Part shown: piece by piece, positions 1 through 8,905 of the stretch | How positions within the stretch are numbered: the stretch's first letter is position 1 | Layout: each line of letters begins with the position of its first letter | Assembly: GCF_018100925.1 (NCBI RefSeq) | Contig: NZ_JAGJEH010000003.1 | Coordinates: 62,001-126,000 of the forward strand | DNA from: Pseudoalteromonas luteoviolacea | GTDB lineage: Bacteria > Pseudomonadota > Gammaproteobacteria > Enterobacterales > Alteromonadaceae | Reading direction: 5' to 3' | DNA length: 64,000 nt | The notes under the pieces: model-generated | Databases searched by the model: none | What the model saw: the letters and a program-made list of their open reading frames with translations, nothing else | What the model was told of the DNA's origin: nothing | Made by a program: the position numbers and the translations under genes

Positions 1-899
1 GCCGGTACTAAGATATCAACATCGAGCTCTAACAATGCTTGATTGGAGAGCTTGGTATGCTCTATCAATTCGCATACCGACCCTTCACAGTAAACAGCTT
101 GCAGTTGTTTACTATGCAGCTTTTTGAACTCAATACTTTTAATATCCAATCCCCCTTCCGCGTATATGGCCCCTTGAGAATCACTGACTGCGACAACTTT
201 ATAGCCTGCTTGTTGAAGTAGTTTTGCGCATTGCGCACCGCCATTACCAAAACCTTGCACTGCAACCGTTTTTTTATTTCTCTGCCAATCAAGTTTACTG
301 GCTAATGCTTCGATACATAAAAACGCCCCTGTACCTGTTGCTGTATCTCTACCGCTACTGCCGCCAAAGATGAGTGGCTTACCAGTGAAAGCCGATGGGG
401 ATTTACAGCGCGTAATGGTTTGATATTCGTCCATCATCCAGCCCATGATCCGTTCATTGGTATACATATCCGGCGCAGGGATATCTGTATCCGGGCCAAT
501 AAAATCAGCCATTGCGCGGACATAGGCACGGGAAAGACGTTCTATTTCAAGTGCAGAAAGCGACTTTGCATCCACGGCCACGCCCCCTTTTGCGCCACCA
601 AATGGCACATTAACCGCGGCGCACTTCAGCGTCATCCAAAGTGCCAACGCTTCAACCTCATTCTGATCGACATCCAAATGAAACCGGATCCCACCTTTTG
701 TTGGTCCTAACAAATTATTGTAGTGGCAACGATAGGCATTAAAATAGGCTGTCTTACCATTGTCTTTACGAATCGACACGTAACAAGTTAGGGTGCACAA
801 AGGCTGACTTAAAGCCTGAAGTGTATCTTTAGAAATGTTTAGTTGATTTGCAATCGTCGCAAGCCGCGTCAGCGCATCTGCCAGTATATTTTCCGCCAT
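1..899 (-). CDS. Glu/Leu/Phe/Val dehydrogenase family, RocG-like glutamate dehydrogenase (3' end cut by window)
   Basis: Oxidative deamination of glutamate to 2-oxoglutarate, or the reverse, in the cytoplasm. About 299 codons are visible; the C-terminal part lies beyond position 1. Reading from the ATG at 899, I see the family signature GPTKGGIRFH, then the catalytic-lysine motif PFGGAKGGV (near residue 100), the substrate-side motif DIPAPDMYTNE, and the start of the Rossmann domain with VQGFGNGG. The spacing and wording resemble the Bacillus RocG/GudB type more than the E. coli GdhA type. The start is supported by GGAG six bases upstream of the ATG. It follows helD on the same strand with a gap of about 90 bases. 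It is probably a core metabolic gene outside the biosynthetic cluster. Leucine or valine dehydrogenase cannot be fully excluded without the C-terminus. Confidence 0.9.
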   Translation of the reverse strand, partial: MAENILADALTRLATIANQLNISKDTLQALSQPLCTLTCYVSIRKDNGKTAYFNAYRCHYNNLLGPTKGGIRFHLDVDQNEVEALALWMTLKCAAVNVPFGGAKGGVAVDAKSLSALEIERLSRAYVRAMADFIGPDTDIPAPDMYTNERIMGWMMDEYQTITRCKSPSAFTGKPLIFGGSSGRDTATGTGAFLCIEALASKLDWQRNKKTVAVQGFGNGGAQCAKLLQQAGYKVVAVSDSQGAIYAEGGLDIKSIEFKKLHSKQLQAVYCEGSVCELIEHTKLSNQALLELDVDILVP

Positions 900-990
900 A
901 GTAGGCTCCAATTGTAGGCTGTGATACCCAAACTCTAGCTCTCACTGGGCGACATTTCTAATTGTATGGCGAATATTCTCAATCTCTTAA

Positions 991-2970
991 CTAAAGTTGA
1001 GTCGATATTTCTGCAATAAAATGACTCGGCTTTTTCGGAGACATGATATATGTTTGACGCTTTGCGCGAGTCAGAGCAACATAGAACAAACGTCGTTCTT
1101 CTGCATCTGGATAGACTTCCATCTTAGGTAAAAAAGCATCAATAATTTCGTCGTTTTGACGCTTAGCTGGGACTGAATCACTATCAAGGCCTGTCAGAAT
1201 CGTGTAGTCCGCTTCTTTGCCTTTTGCCGCATGAAACGTCATTGCACTAATATTCAAGTGTGTATACTGCTCATTTAATAATAACAAAGCTTCTTTTGAC
1301 GGCAATTGTTTATGATAACGCGCCAAAATCATCACCGACATGTTACGTGCTGAGTTGCCGGCTATTTTTTTAATCACAAAAGTGAATGAGTTCTCTGATA
1401 CTTCAGGGGTAATCAAAACTGACGGTTCATCAGGCACTCTTTGTGCTCGCACTTGTTTGACAATTTGCTGTGGGTTTTGGCAGACAAAATCACTGGCTAA
1501 ATCTAGCAAATCTTGACCATAGCGAAAGGTTTTATCCAATTGCATCACAGTCGACGGACCAAAGTGCTGTGCAAAATGTGTTGTCAATGTAAGGTCTGCA
1601 CCACTGAAGCGATATATAGATTGCCAGTCATCCCCTACCGCAAATAGGTGACTGCGCGGATGCTGGGCGAGCAATACTTTCACTAATTCTGCGCGCACAG
1701 GGGAGATATCTTGAAACTCGTCCACTAAAATATGTACCCAAGGACTGCGAAACTGACCAGACTTTACATACTTAATCGCTCGGCTGATCATATCGTCATA
1801 ATCAATGCTTTGTTCATTGGCCAAATATAATTGGTATTCAGTCAAAACTGGACGAAACACCGCCAATACTGATTCATACTGCCCTTCTATATGTTGCATA
1901 CTGCCTAAACTTGCAGCCTGTTTATATAAACCAATCAGTTCACAAAAAAGGCGTACAGCGCGCGACACTGACGGCGAAGCAAAATCAATTTCGGTATCAC
2001 TTTTTACCAATTTGAATTCTGACTTTAGTAGCGTAAGAAAACGTGTTTTAAACTCTTGGTCTTGGCACAGAGACACCAGTGTTTCATGTATAAACTGTCT
2101 CTTTTGCTGCTCGCTATTAGACATGTTTGACAATACTGGCGCACGACCCTCAACCTCCGTTAGAATAAATGTTCCGAGGCTGTGAAATGTTCGGCATGCG
2201 GCATCAAATTGTGCATATTTTAGGCGTTGATGCATTTCATCTGCCGCGTCTTTGCCATAGGCTAACATCAGTATCTGGCTACTCTGCGCAATTTTTGACG
2301 CCAACAAGTAACCCACTTTGGCAATCATCACACTGGTTTTCCCAGTACCAGCACCAGCAAGCAGCAGTTGTCTTTCATCTACCACCACACAGGCTCTACG
2401 TTGTGCAATCGTTAATGGCTGTGCAGATACTGAATCAAAATAGGCTTCAAAGTCATGCAACTGCTTTTTAATAAAAGCTTCCCTGAATTCATCGATATCC
2501 TGTTGCTGCCAGTGGTGTACTTCTTCTAGTGTGAAACGTGTTTGGCCTAAATGGGGTTCAAATCGCTTGTCTAAAGACCAAGTTAACCAATACTGGGCTA
2601 ATTCCGAGGTCATTCGCTGCGCAGCCGATAATAGACTGTGTGATAAATAGCGCTTTTCTAGCAATGATTCCAACTTCAAAATACTTTGCTTTAGCTTGTT
2701 CACATGGGAACTCAACCACAGCTTTTGCAGCTCGAATTGCGCAAGCTCAATGTCACATGTCTGAATGCGTACTTTAAAGCTCGCATCGGCCGTGAACACC
2801 TGTATTTTTGGCGTGATCTTGCCGTTGAGTATAACTGGGGGCTGAGATTGTGACTGCCACGTATACAGCTTTTTGACCGACTTAGTCTCTATTGAAATTC
2901 CTTTCGCAGAAATCGCCATGGCGCTAACGCCATCCATAATTCGAGATAATGTGTGAACAGTAAACTGCAT
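991..2970 (-). CDS. helD: DNA helicase IV (HelD-like, superfamily 1 UvrD/Rep family)
   Basis: ATP-dependent DNA unwinding, 659 residues, close to the 684 of E. coli HelD. The N-terminal ~190 residues are the HelD-type leader. Walker A (AGAGTGKTS) is near residue 208, the Walker B region ILVDEFQDISP near 418, then the UvrD-type motifs GDDWQSIYRFSGA, TFHAAKGKEADY and EERRLFYVALTRAK towards the C-terminus. All of these closely match E. coli helicase IV as I remember it. The chosen ATG aligns with the E. coli N-terminus and has a modest GAAGA upstream. It is separated from the TonB receptor upstream by a clear intrinsic terminator, so it is probably transcribed on its own. It is not part of the peptide pathway. 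Confidence 0.93.
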   Translation of the reverse strand: MQFTVHTLSRIMDGVSAMAISAKGISIETKSVKKLYTWQSQSQPPVILNGKITPKIQVFTADASFKVRIQTCDIELAQFELQKLWLSSHVNKLKQSILKLESLLEKRYLSHSLLSAAQRMTSELAQYWLTWSLDKRFEPHLGQTRFTLEEVHHWQQQDIDEFREAFIKKQLHDFEAYFDSVSAQPLTIAQRRACVVVDERQLLLAGAGTGKTSVMIAKVGYLLASKIAQSSQILMLAYGKDAADEMHQRLKYAQFDAACRTFHSLGTFILTEVEGRAPVLSNMSNSEQQKRQFIHETLVSLCQDQEFKTRFLTLLKSEFKLVKSDTEIDFASPSVSRAVRLFCELIGLYKQAASLGSMQHIEGQYESVLAVFRPVLTEYQLYLANEQSIDYDDMISRAIKYVKSGQFRSPWVHILVDEFQDISPVRAELVKVLLAQHPRSHLFAVGDDWQSIYRFSGADLTLTTHFAQHFGPSTVMQLDKTFRYGQDLLDLASDFVCQNPQQIVKQVRAQRVPDEPSVLITPEVSENSFTFVIKKIAGNSARNMSVMILARYHKQLPSKEALLLLNEQYTHLNISAMTFHAAKGKEADYTILTGLDSDSVPAKRQNDEIIDAFLPKMEVYPDAEERRLFYVALTRAKRQTYIMSPKKPSHFIAEISTQL

Positions 2971-2990
2971 TCAATCTTCAGCTTGAGTCG

Positions 2991-3019
2991 AGTGTATTGC
3001 AGAGTGTAGGGGAATCCAA
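2991..3019 (-). promoter_or_regulatory. Weak candidate promoter for helD
   Basis: On the minus strand TTGGAT (3014-3019) and TACACT (2991-2996) are 17 bases apart, giving a start roughly 14 bases before the helD ATG. Both boxes are imperfect. The position, just after the terminator of the upstream receptor gene, is what makes it worth listing. Confidence 0.3.
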
Positions 3020-3082
3020 CAGGGCTGTCATTGAATATTCGTTGCGAAAAGCCAAATTTAAAAAGCGCTTTCAATTTTCTAC

Positions 3083-3113
3083 AAAAGTTAAAAGGCCAGC
3101 ATAAGCCGGCCTT
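3083..3113 (-). terminator. Intrinsic terminator of the TonB receptor gene
   Basis: On the minus strand, ten bases after the receptor stop codon, AAGGCCGGC and GCTGGCCTT form a 9-bp stem (one G-U pair) around the loop TTAT, followed by TTTTAACTTTT. This is a standard rho-independent layout and ends the receptor transcript before helD. Confidence 0.85.
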
Positions 3114-3122
3114 CTTGTTAAG

Positions 3123-5309
3123 TTAGTCTAGCCAAAAGTCTTTTCTGAACTTTAAGCCAAATTCACTTCGGTCATTGCTGCGCATCACACCAACAAAGCC
3201 AACTTGTTGTAAACGGCCAACATCATATACTTCGTTAAATACATTCTCACCATATAAGGTAATTTCTGTATCGCCTTCGCTGTTAGTATAAGAAAGATTG
3301 AATCCAAATAACTCACGAGATTCAATGAATTCATTTGGGTTATTCACTGACTGACCCTGCATATCAGAACGGTAAGAGTAGCTTGCATTCACAGCAACCG
3401 TCGCACCTGAATCAAGGTCCATAAAGTATGAAGGAGCAACCATAACAGTCCAACGCGGCGTCAAAGCTGGTGCATTACCTACCGTGATCCCTTGCACACC
3501 CTCATCAACATGTGTGATTTCAGAGTCTAGGTAGCCCATTGAGCTACGAATGCTAAAGTCATCTGTCACAGCGACTGTCGTTTCTAGCTCAATACCCTGC
3601 GCGCGTGATTCACCGGCATTTTCAATATAAGTATTGAATCCATTTGACGGGTCATTAAATGGCAACGCCAAATCTGTGTAATCTGTGACAAATACCGCAA
3701 CCATCATAGACACACGGTCATGAACTTGGCCTTTAAAGCCGACTTCGTAGTTAAGCGCTTTAGTTTCATCAAATGAAACAAATGCATCGCCACCACTAAA
3801 TGGGCGCGGTGGAAAACCACCACTTTGATAGCCTTTTTGTATTTGTGCGTACACATTCATATCACGATTTAATTGATATGCAGCATTCACATCCCAAGTC
3901 ACTTCATCAAACTCTGCTGTCGCATTTTTCCTAAACCAAGTGAAATCCGCAGTCGCATCTTTGGAGTCTTCCGAATACCTTAAACCACCACCCAAGCTTA
4001 ACTGCTCGGTAATATCAAAACTCGCATTAAAGTAGGCTGCATAAGAGTCGGTTTCTTGCTCAATACGGAAAGAACCCGGTGCAGCTGGCGTATTGAATGG
4101 CGAATATACGTAAGGTGCCGATGCTGTGAAGCCATCTTCGTTAAAGTAATACAAACCCGATACAAAATCCCAAGAATCAAATGTACCATTTAGCTGAAAT
4201 TCAACTGAAAACTGATCTGCACCACCCTCTTCAGGAAACTCTGACAAATGAAGTGGCGTACCATCATCATCAAGGCCACCGGTGTAATCAGAGCTGCGCT
4301 TGCTGGTGATAAATTTCACTGCGTAGACATCATTTACTTGCCAATCTGCAATCACTGATGCCCCCCAACCAGAGTAGTCAGTGCTCTCAATGCCTGCCAC
4401 TGTTGATCCTAAGTCATCAGGGTTGTCTGGTAACATGCTCTCTTTCAGTAATGGGAAGTCGCCATTGTCAGGATTATTTGCATCAAGACCACCTGTTACC
4501 TCAATTGTGTAAGGAGATTGCCCTGATTCGTTATCCACCCCATCAAGGGCTACATTTAAACTAAAGTCACTGCTTGGCTGCCATTTAAGCGCCAAACGAC
4601 CACTCATTTCTTGTTCTTCACCAATTTCTTTTTCAGGGTTAGCTAGGTTTACCGCATGGCCAACACCACCGCGCTCTTTATAAGACGCGTTAGCTGCAAA
4701 GCTCCACTGGTCATTGATGGTTTGGTTTGTGTAGATATCTCCACCAAGTCTGCCTCGAGAGCCTACTTTCGACTCAACGCGAACAATGTCTTCACTACCA
4801 GGCTTTTTAGTGATGATGTTAACCGCACCACCAAGCGTATTACGACCATATAGTGTGCCTTGTGGGCCACGAAGTACTTCTACACGCTCAATATTAGGCA
4901 GCGATAAGTTTGACCCCATCTGACGGCCTAAGTAAACACCATCAACATAAACACCTACGCCAGGATCTGTGGTGATAATGTGATCTTGAAGACCAATACC
5001 ACGAATAAATACCGAAGCATGCGCGGCATTACCAACACCATAACGAGTGATATTTAGATTTGGAACAAATTTACCAATGTCATCTAAATTGCTCATGTTG
5101 CCTTTTTCAATAGCTTCCGAGCCAATAGAAGTGATCGCGGTTGGTGTTTCAAACAGGCTTTCAGTACGTTTACGTGCTGTTACTTCAATTTTCTCAAAGG
5201 TATTATTTTTAGCCTGAGTATCTTCAGCTGCAAAGGATGGTAAGCTCACTGCGGATAAAATCGCAGCACTAAGCGCAGATAGACCAACGCGTGGTAAAAC
5301 TGTTGTCAT
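3123..5309 (-). CDS. TonB-dependent outer-membrane receptor
   Basis: Energy-dependent uptake of a bulky substrate (iron chelate, cofactor or other ligand) across the outer membrane. 728 residues. There is a signal peptide of about 27 residues (hydrophobic stretch ending ...LPSFA), a TonB-box-like IEVTA at 41-45, then a plug domain to about residue 160 containing VFIRGIG, GVYVDGVYLGRQ and the classic VEVLRGPQGTLYGRNTLGG, followed by a C-terminal beta-barrel. Start: ATG with GGAG five bases upstream. It lacks the N-terminal signalling extension of FpvA/FecA-type receptors. The plug wording is common in Alteromonadales receptors of many specificities, so the ligand cannot be read from sequence. 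It borders the peptide cluster and could import its product if that product binds iron, but a separate promoter and a terminator-like hairpin divide it from the cluster. Confidence 0.9.
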   Translation of the reverse strand: MTTVLPRVGLSALSAAILSAVSLPSFAAEDTQAKNNTFEKIEVTARKRTESLFETPTAITSIGSEAIEKGNMSNLDDIGKFVPNLNITRYGVGNAAHASVFIRGIGLQDHIITTDPGVGVYVDGVYLGRQMGSNLSLPNIERVEVLRGPQGTLYGRNTLGGAVNIITKKPGSEDIVRVESKVGSRGRLGGDIYTNQTINDQWSFAANASYKERGGVGHAVNLANPEKEIGEEQEMSGRLALKWQPSSDFSLNVALDGVDNESGQSPYTIEVTGGLDANNPDNGDFPLLKESMLPDNPDDLGSTVAGIESTDYSGWGASVIADWQVNDVYAVKFITSKRSSDYTGGLDDDGTPLHLSEFPEEGGADQFSVEFQLNGTFDSWDFVSGLYYFNEDGFTASAPYVYSPFNTPAAPGSFRIEQETDSYAAYFNASFDITEQLSLGGGLRYSEDSKDATADFTWFRKNATAEFDEVTWDVNAAYQLNRDMNVYAQIQKGYQSGGFPPRPFSGGDAFVSFDETKALNYEVGFKGQVHDRVSMMVAVFVTDYTDLALPFNDPSNGFNTYIENAGESRAQGIELETTVAVTDDFSIRSSMGYLDSEITHVDEGVQGITVGNAPALTPRWTVMVAPSYFMDLDSGATVAVNASYSYRSDMQGQSVNNPNEFIESRELFGFNLSYTNSEGDTEITLYGENVFNEVYDVGRLQQVGFVGVMRSNDRSEFGLKFRKDFWLD

Positions 5310-5386
5310 AAAATCTCCAAAGGAATCGCCGTGTGTGTATTCAGCCTGAGGGAGGCTGCTAGCTTATTCTGTATAAAAAACAGACA

Positions 5387-5412
5387 TAAAAAAAGATGCG
5401 TAATACGCACCT
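5387..5412 (-). terminator. Intrinsic terminator / possible attenuator in the receptor leader
   Basis: On the minus strand AGGTGCGTATTACGCATCT (5394-5412) folds into an 8-bp stem with a 3-base loop and is followed directly by a run of seven T. It lies about 75 bases upstream of the receptor ATG and about 20 bases downstream of a good -10 box. It either stops read-through from the NRPS operon or, because the promoter is upstream of it, acts as an attenuator on receptor expression. Confidence 0.7.
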
Positions 5413-5429
5413 CTTTCCTCTGGAAGGCC

Positions 5430-5458
5430 ATTATACCCAATAAATGACAAAATCTAAA
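5430..5458 (-). promoter_or_regulatory. Candidate promoter of the TonB receptor gene
   Basis: Minus strand: TTTAGA (5453-5458), 17-base spacer, perfect TATAAT (5430-5435). A very A/T-rich stretch upstream (5461-5520) includes the inverted repeat AATATTT-N8-AAATATT at 5473-5494, which may be an UP element or an operator. The region 5310-5659 (350 bases without a gene) thus holds, in transcription order, the inverted repeat at 5575-5599, this promoter and the leader terminator. I see no convincing Fur box. Confidence 0.5.
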
Positions 5459-5574
5459 TAAAAATTTAATGAATATTTTTATATGCAAATATTTTACCTT
5501 TAAAAAACACTTAGTTTATATAAACTGCACTTTCAAAAGTAACCATTTACATCTCCCAAATTTGTCATTTGACG

Positions 5575-5599
5575 GCGTGCTCTGTCAAACAGAGCACGC
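5575..5599 (-). terminator. Strong hairpin after the last NRPS gene, candidate terminator
   Basis: GCGTGCTCTG (5575-5584) and CAGAGCACGC (5590-5599) form a perfect 10-bp stem around a 5-base loop, 60 bases past the stop of the NRPS gene at 5660. There is no proper T-run on the minus strand, so it may slow or protect the 3' end of the long transcript rather than terminate it alone. Confidence 0.45.
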
Positions 5600-5659
5600 G
5601 TAGCTTTTATACTAAAGTAAGCTTATTTACACTGAATGCCTTATCCATAAGCAAAATGT

Positions 5660-8600
5660 CTAAAACGCCATAATCTCAACCTCATCGGCAGCTGCAAGCG
5701 CTTCATCAAGGGCTAATTGCGAGATAGAGAGTGCGACCAATTCAGCTTGTTGGTGAATGGTTACTGCGCTAAACAGCTCCGCAAGTTGCAGTTCAACCCC
5801 TAAATGGCTATCTATATTTTGCAAAAGTTGATTCACTAACAATGAATGACCACCTAAATTAAAAAAACTGGCTGCGCAGCTGATCTTTTCGTTGTCCAAG
5901 TCCAGTAGTTCCGCCCAAATTTGCACCAGCTTTTCTTCAATTTCTGTAGATGGAGCGACATACTCACCATGCAAATTGCTACCTTGCGGGTCGGGCAATG
6001 CTTGTTTATCAATTTTTCCATTTGGCGTAAGTGGCCACTCTTCAATGAATATCAATAAGCTGGGCACCATATATTCAGGCAATTGGGCGCTCAATGCAGC
6101 TTTGATGGTGTCAATTGAAGCCCCATTATTTGACTCTTTATTATGCTGTTTTATATACCCGACAAGTTGCTGACTGCCCGCGATATTCGCAGTCACAACT
6201 TGTGCAGAGTGCACAGCAGTGAGGCGGTGCAGCACACTCTCTATCTCTGCCAGTTCAATTCGAAACCCGCGGATCTTCACTTGGTCATCTATTCGCCCCA
6301 CGAACTCCAGGTTATCATCTGCTAAATACCTAACTAAATCGCCAGTTTTATAGAGCTTTTTGGAGCTACCTTTAATGTTATGGTCGTAATATGGATTGTC
6401 GATGAAACGCTCAGCAGTCAAACTTGGCCTGTGTAAATATCCACGAGCAAGCCCTTGCCCACCAATATAAAGCTCCCCAATTGTTCCATGAGGCTGAAGC
6501 CTTTGTGCCTCATCAAGTACATAAAACTGCGTATTTTGAATCACTTTGCCCAAGTGACAATATGACGTATCGAGGGTTGCAATGGCGGACCAAACGGTTG
6601 TCTCTGTCGGGCCATACATATTAAAAACCTGACTCTGAGGACACTTATTGTGGAAGGTTTCTAACAGCGTTGGAGATAGGGCTTCTCCACCACACAAAAG
6701 AGACATTCTGGCGCTGCTTTGCCAACCGTAATCGAACATAGATTTCCATAAACTCGGCGTTGCCTGAATTAATGTGATGTGGTGATTTGTTACCAATTGG
6801 ATGATTGTTTCAGGTGTTTTACGCTGTTCATCACTGGCTACGATGAGTGTAGCTCCCGCGCTCAACGTGACGTAAAGCTCCAGTACATGAATGTCAAAGT
6901 TAATGGAAGTTTGCGCTAATACCTTATCTTGACAAGAAACCGATAACTTATCACACATACTTGAGATGAAATTTGACACTGATTGGTGCTCTATCATAAC
7001 CCCTTTGGGTTTGCCGGTAGAACCCGATGTGTAGATAACATACGCGAGGTGTTCAGAGTTTAACCCCAAAGTGCGTTTATCAAGATTGTAAGTATCAAAG
7101 TCGACCAAAAAGTGATTCGATGTCGTCGCAAAGTCATCAAGCTTCACAACAGTACCCAGATACGAGGCCGGTAAAGAGTGTCCACCAGCCTTATCAGCCA
7201 GCACCACTGCGAGCTGGGTATCTTCAATCATATAGCTAAGCCGATTTTCGGGGTAAGTCGGATCCAAAGGAACATAAGCCGCCCCCGCTTTCATTATCCC
7301 GAGCAGGCTGATGACCATCTCGAAAGAGCGGCTCATACAAACACCAACCAAGGAGTTTGGTTGTACGCCCTGATCGCGGATTAAATAGTGTGCGAGTTGA
7401 TTGGCCTTGTTATTTAATTCCTCATAGCTCATGGATTCGCCATTGCAAATCAGCGCAACTGCGTCAGGTCTCGTATTTGCTTGATGCTCAAAAAGCTCGT
7501 GAATACACTGACTTTTTGAGTAGTCGACCCAGCTGCTATTAATGCCATAGACCAAGTGTTGAAACTCTGCACGGTCAATAAAGGGAAGCTCTTTCACCGT
7601 ATAGGCTGAATCGTCGCAAATGGCAGAAAGTATCAGCTCGAATGATGTCAACATGCTTTGAATGTTCGAACGCTCAAACTGTTCAGCTGAAAAATGACAG
7701 TCCAGACTAATACCGTGACTAGACTCAACCACGTTAATTGATAAAGGCACTGGAATAATTACCGGTAGAGAGTGGCATTTGCGAAGCGTGCCACCGATAC
7801 GCGCTAGCGGCAGGCCATCTCCGAGCCACTTTTCATAGCTCAACACCACGTCAAAAGCTGGTATCGTACACTCTAAGCGTGTAGATAGATCGCGACGCTC
7901 TAATCCATCCACCTCATCTAATGACTCCAATAGCGAGTCCCACACAGCTTCTAGAATGATGTCAACACGGGTATTTTCATCTACAATATGACGACTGCCA
8001 ATAACGGTATCAAAAGCCCCTAACATATCATTTGATAAATTGTCGCGACGCGTGGAAACCACATGTCCTACATGCCAATCAGCTAAACCAGCTTTTAATA
8101 ACATCACACCAAAGGCACATTTCAAAACTGCAAAAGAGGTTACCCCCTTTGATTGAGCGAATTCCTTTAGTTTGCGAACTTGATTTGCGCCTATATTGTA
8201 CTGTTTAAAAACAGTATGACTGTCTTTCGAGTCTTCGCTCTGAGCCAAATCTGTCCGTCTATACACGTCACCAGCACCGGACTGAGCAATAAACGTTTTC
8301 CCCGCAGACTCCAAAAGGCAAGCCAAATATTGCCGTTTTACAGGCGCTAAGGCACTAACCAAGCCCCGGTCATAGTCTTCATATATCGAACAGAACTCAT
8401 TTAATATGATTGCTTTGCACTCAGGCTCAGCAATGGCACTGTGAACACGCAGTATTAACACTGTGCGCACTTGTCCACATGCGCTGTCACATACAACTAA
8501 CGATGCGGCAATGAGGGGCTCTGATGCGAGATCGAAACGCTTATTTTGCTCGGTTTGTATAATCTTCTCAATGAGCTGACTATCTGACAGCTCAAACTGT

Positions 8601-8869
8601 TGCAGCGCTATGGCACTTTTTGGTGATACATTGACATGCACTTGTTCGCCACTTAGTACGAACCGAGTTCGAAGAATATCATGGCGAGCAACAAGCGTAT
8701 TTAGCGCCTTTTCCACCAGCGTACTGTCAATTTGAAAGTCAAACTCCAATACCAGCGTACTATCTAGAGGAGCTTGCTCAGTCGGTGGACTTGCCGCAAT
8801 TTTTAGCACTCTTTTTACTCGTGATGAAAGTATACCATCAGGTAAGGTGTTGCTTATCTTAGTATTCAT
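5660..8869 (-). CDS. NRPS: degenerate C - A (Gly) - PCP
   Basis: 1069 residues. Residues ~1-430 have the fold length of a condensation domain but lack the first core motif, and the HHxxxDG active site reads VHSAIAEPE (near 142): the second, catalytic His is Ser and the Asp is Glu. It is probably unable to condense. An intact adenylation domain follows (~450-950; YTSGSTGKPKG near 617, NMYGPTETT, LYKTGDL, final Lys in NGKIDK). Pocket residues read by alignment to GrsA are D-I-L-Q-L-G-M-V-W-K, matching the known glycine code. The carrier domain has LGGHSLL near 1005. There is no thioesterase; the protein ends in a short acidic-hydrophobic tail (DEVEIMAF). It lies 36 bases after the upstream NRPS gene, which itself ends in an intact C domain that could do the condensation for this module. 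Start ATG at 8869 has no strong ribosome site. Confidence 0.92.
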   Translation of the reverse strand: MNTKISNTLPDGILSSRVKRVLKIAASPPTEQAPLDSTLVLEFDFQIDSTLVEKALNTLVARHDILRTRFVLSGEQVHVNVSPKSAIALQQFELSDSQLIEKIIQTEQNKRFDLASEPLIAASLVVCDSACGQVRTVLILRVHSAIAEPECKAIILNEFCSIYEDYDRGLVSALAPVKRQYLACLLESAGKTFIAQSGAGDVYRRTDLAQSEDSKDSHTVFKQYNIGANQVRKLKEFAQSKGVTSFAVLKCAFGVMLLKAGLADWHVGHVVSTRRDNLSNDMLGAFDTVIGSRHIVDENTRVDIILEAVWDSLLESLDEVDGLERRDLSTRLECTIPAFDVVLSYEKWLGDGLPLARIGGTLRKCHSLPVIIPVPLSINVVESSHGISLDCHFSAEQFERSNIQSMLTSFELILSAICDDSAYTVKELPFIDRAEFQHLVYGINSSWVDYSKSQCIHELFEHQANTRPDAVALICNGESMSYEELNNKANQLAHYLIRDQGVQPNSLVGVCMSRSFEMVISLLGIMKAGAAYVPLDPTYPENRLSYMIEDTQLAVVLADKAGGHSLPASYLGTVVKLDDFATTSNHFLVDFDTYNLDKRTLGLNSEHLAYVIYTSGSTGKPKGVMIEHQSVSNFISSMCDKLSVSCQDKVLAQTSINFDIHVLELYVTLSAGATLIVASDEQRKTPETIIQLVTNHHITLIQATPSLWKSMFDYGWQSSARMSLLCGGEALSPTLLETFHNKCPQSQVFNMYGPTETTVWSAIATLDTSYCHLGKVIQNTQFYVLDEAQRLQPHGTIGELYIGGQGLARGYLHRPSLTAERFIDNPYYDHNIKGSSKKLYKTGDLVRYLADDNLEFVGRIDDQVKIRGFRIELAEIESVLHRLTAVHSAQVVTANIAGSQQLVGYIKQHNKESNNGASIDTIKAALSAQLPEYMVPSLLIFIEEWPLTPNGKIDKQALPDPQGSNLHGEYVAPSTEIEEKLVQIWAELLDLDNEKISCAASFFNLGGHSLLVNQLLQNIDSHLGVELQLAELFSAVTIHQQAELVALSISQLALDEALAAADEVEIMAF

Positions 8870-8905
8870 TATGGATTCTTTATTATTGTGATTATTTAAT
8901 GAAAC

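Noticed and set aside
1805..2185. Plus-strand open frame of 126 codons
   Set aside because: It lies wholly antisense to helD, has no domain resemblance and no ribosome site.
5420..5560. Fur box before the TonB receptor
   Set aside because: The region is A/T-rich with inverted repeats, but I could not find a convincing match to GATAATGATAATCATTATC.
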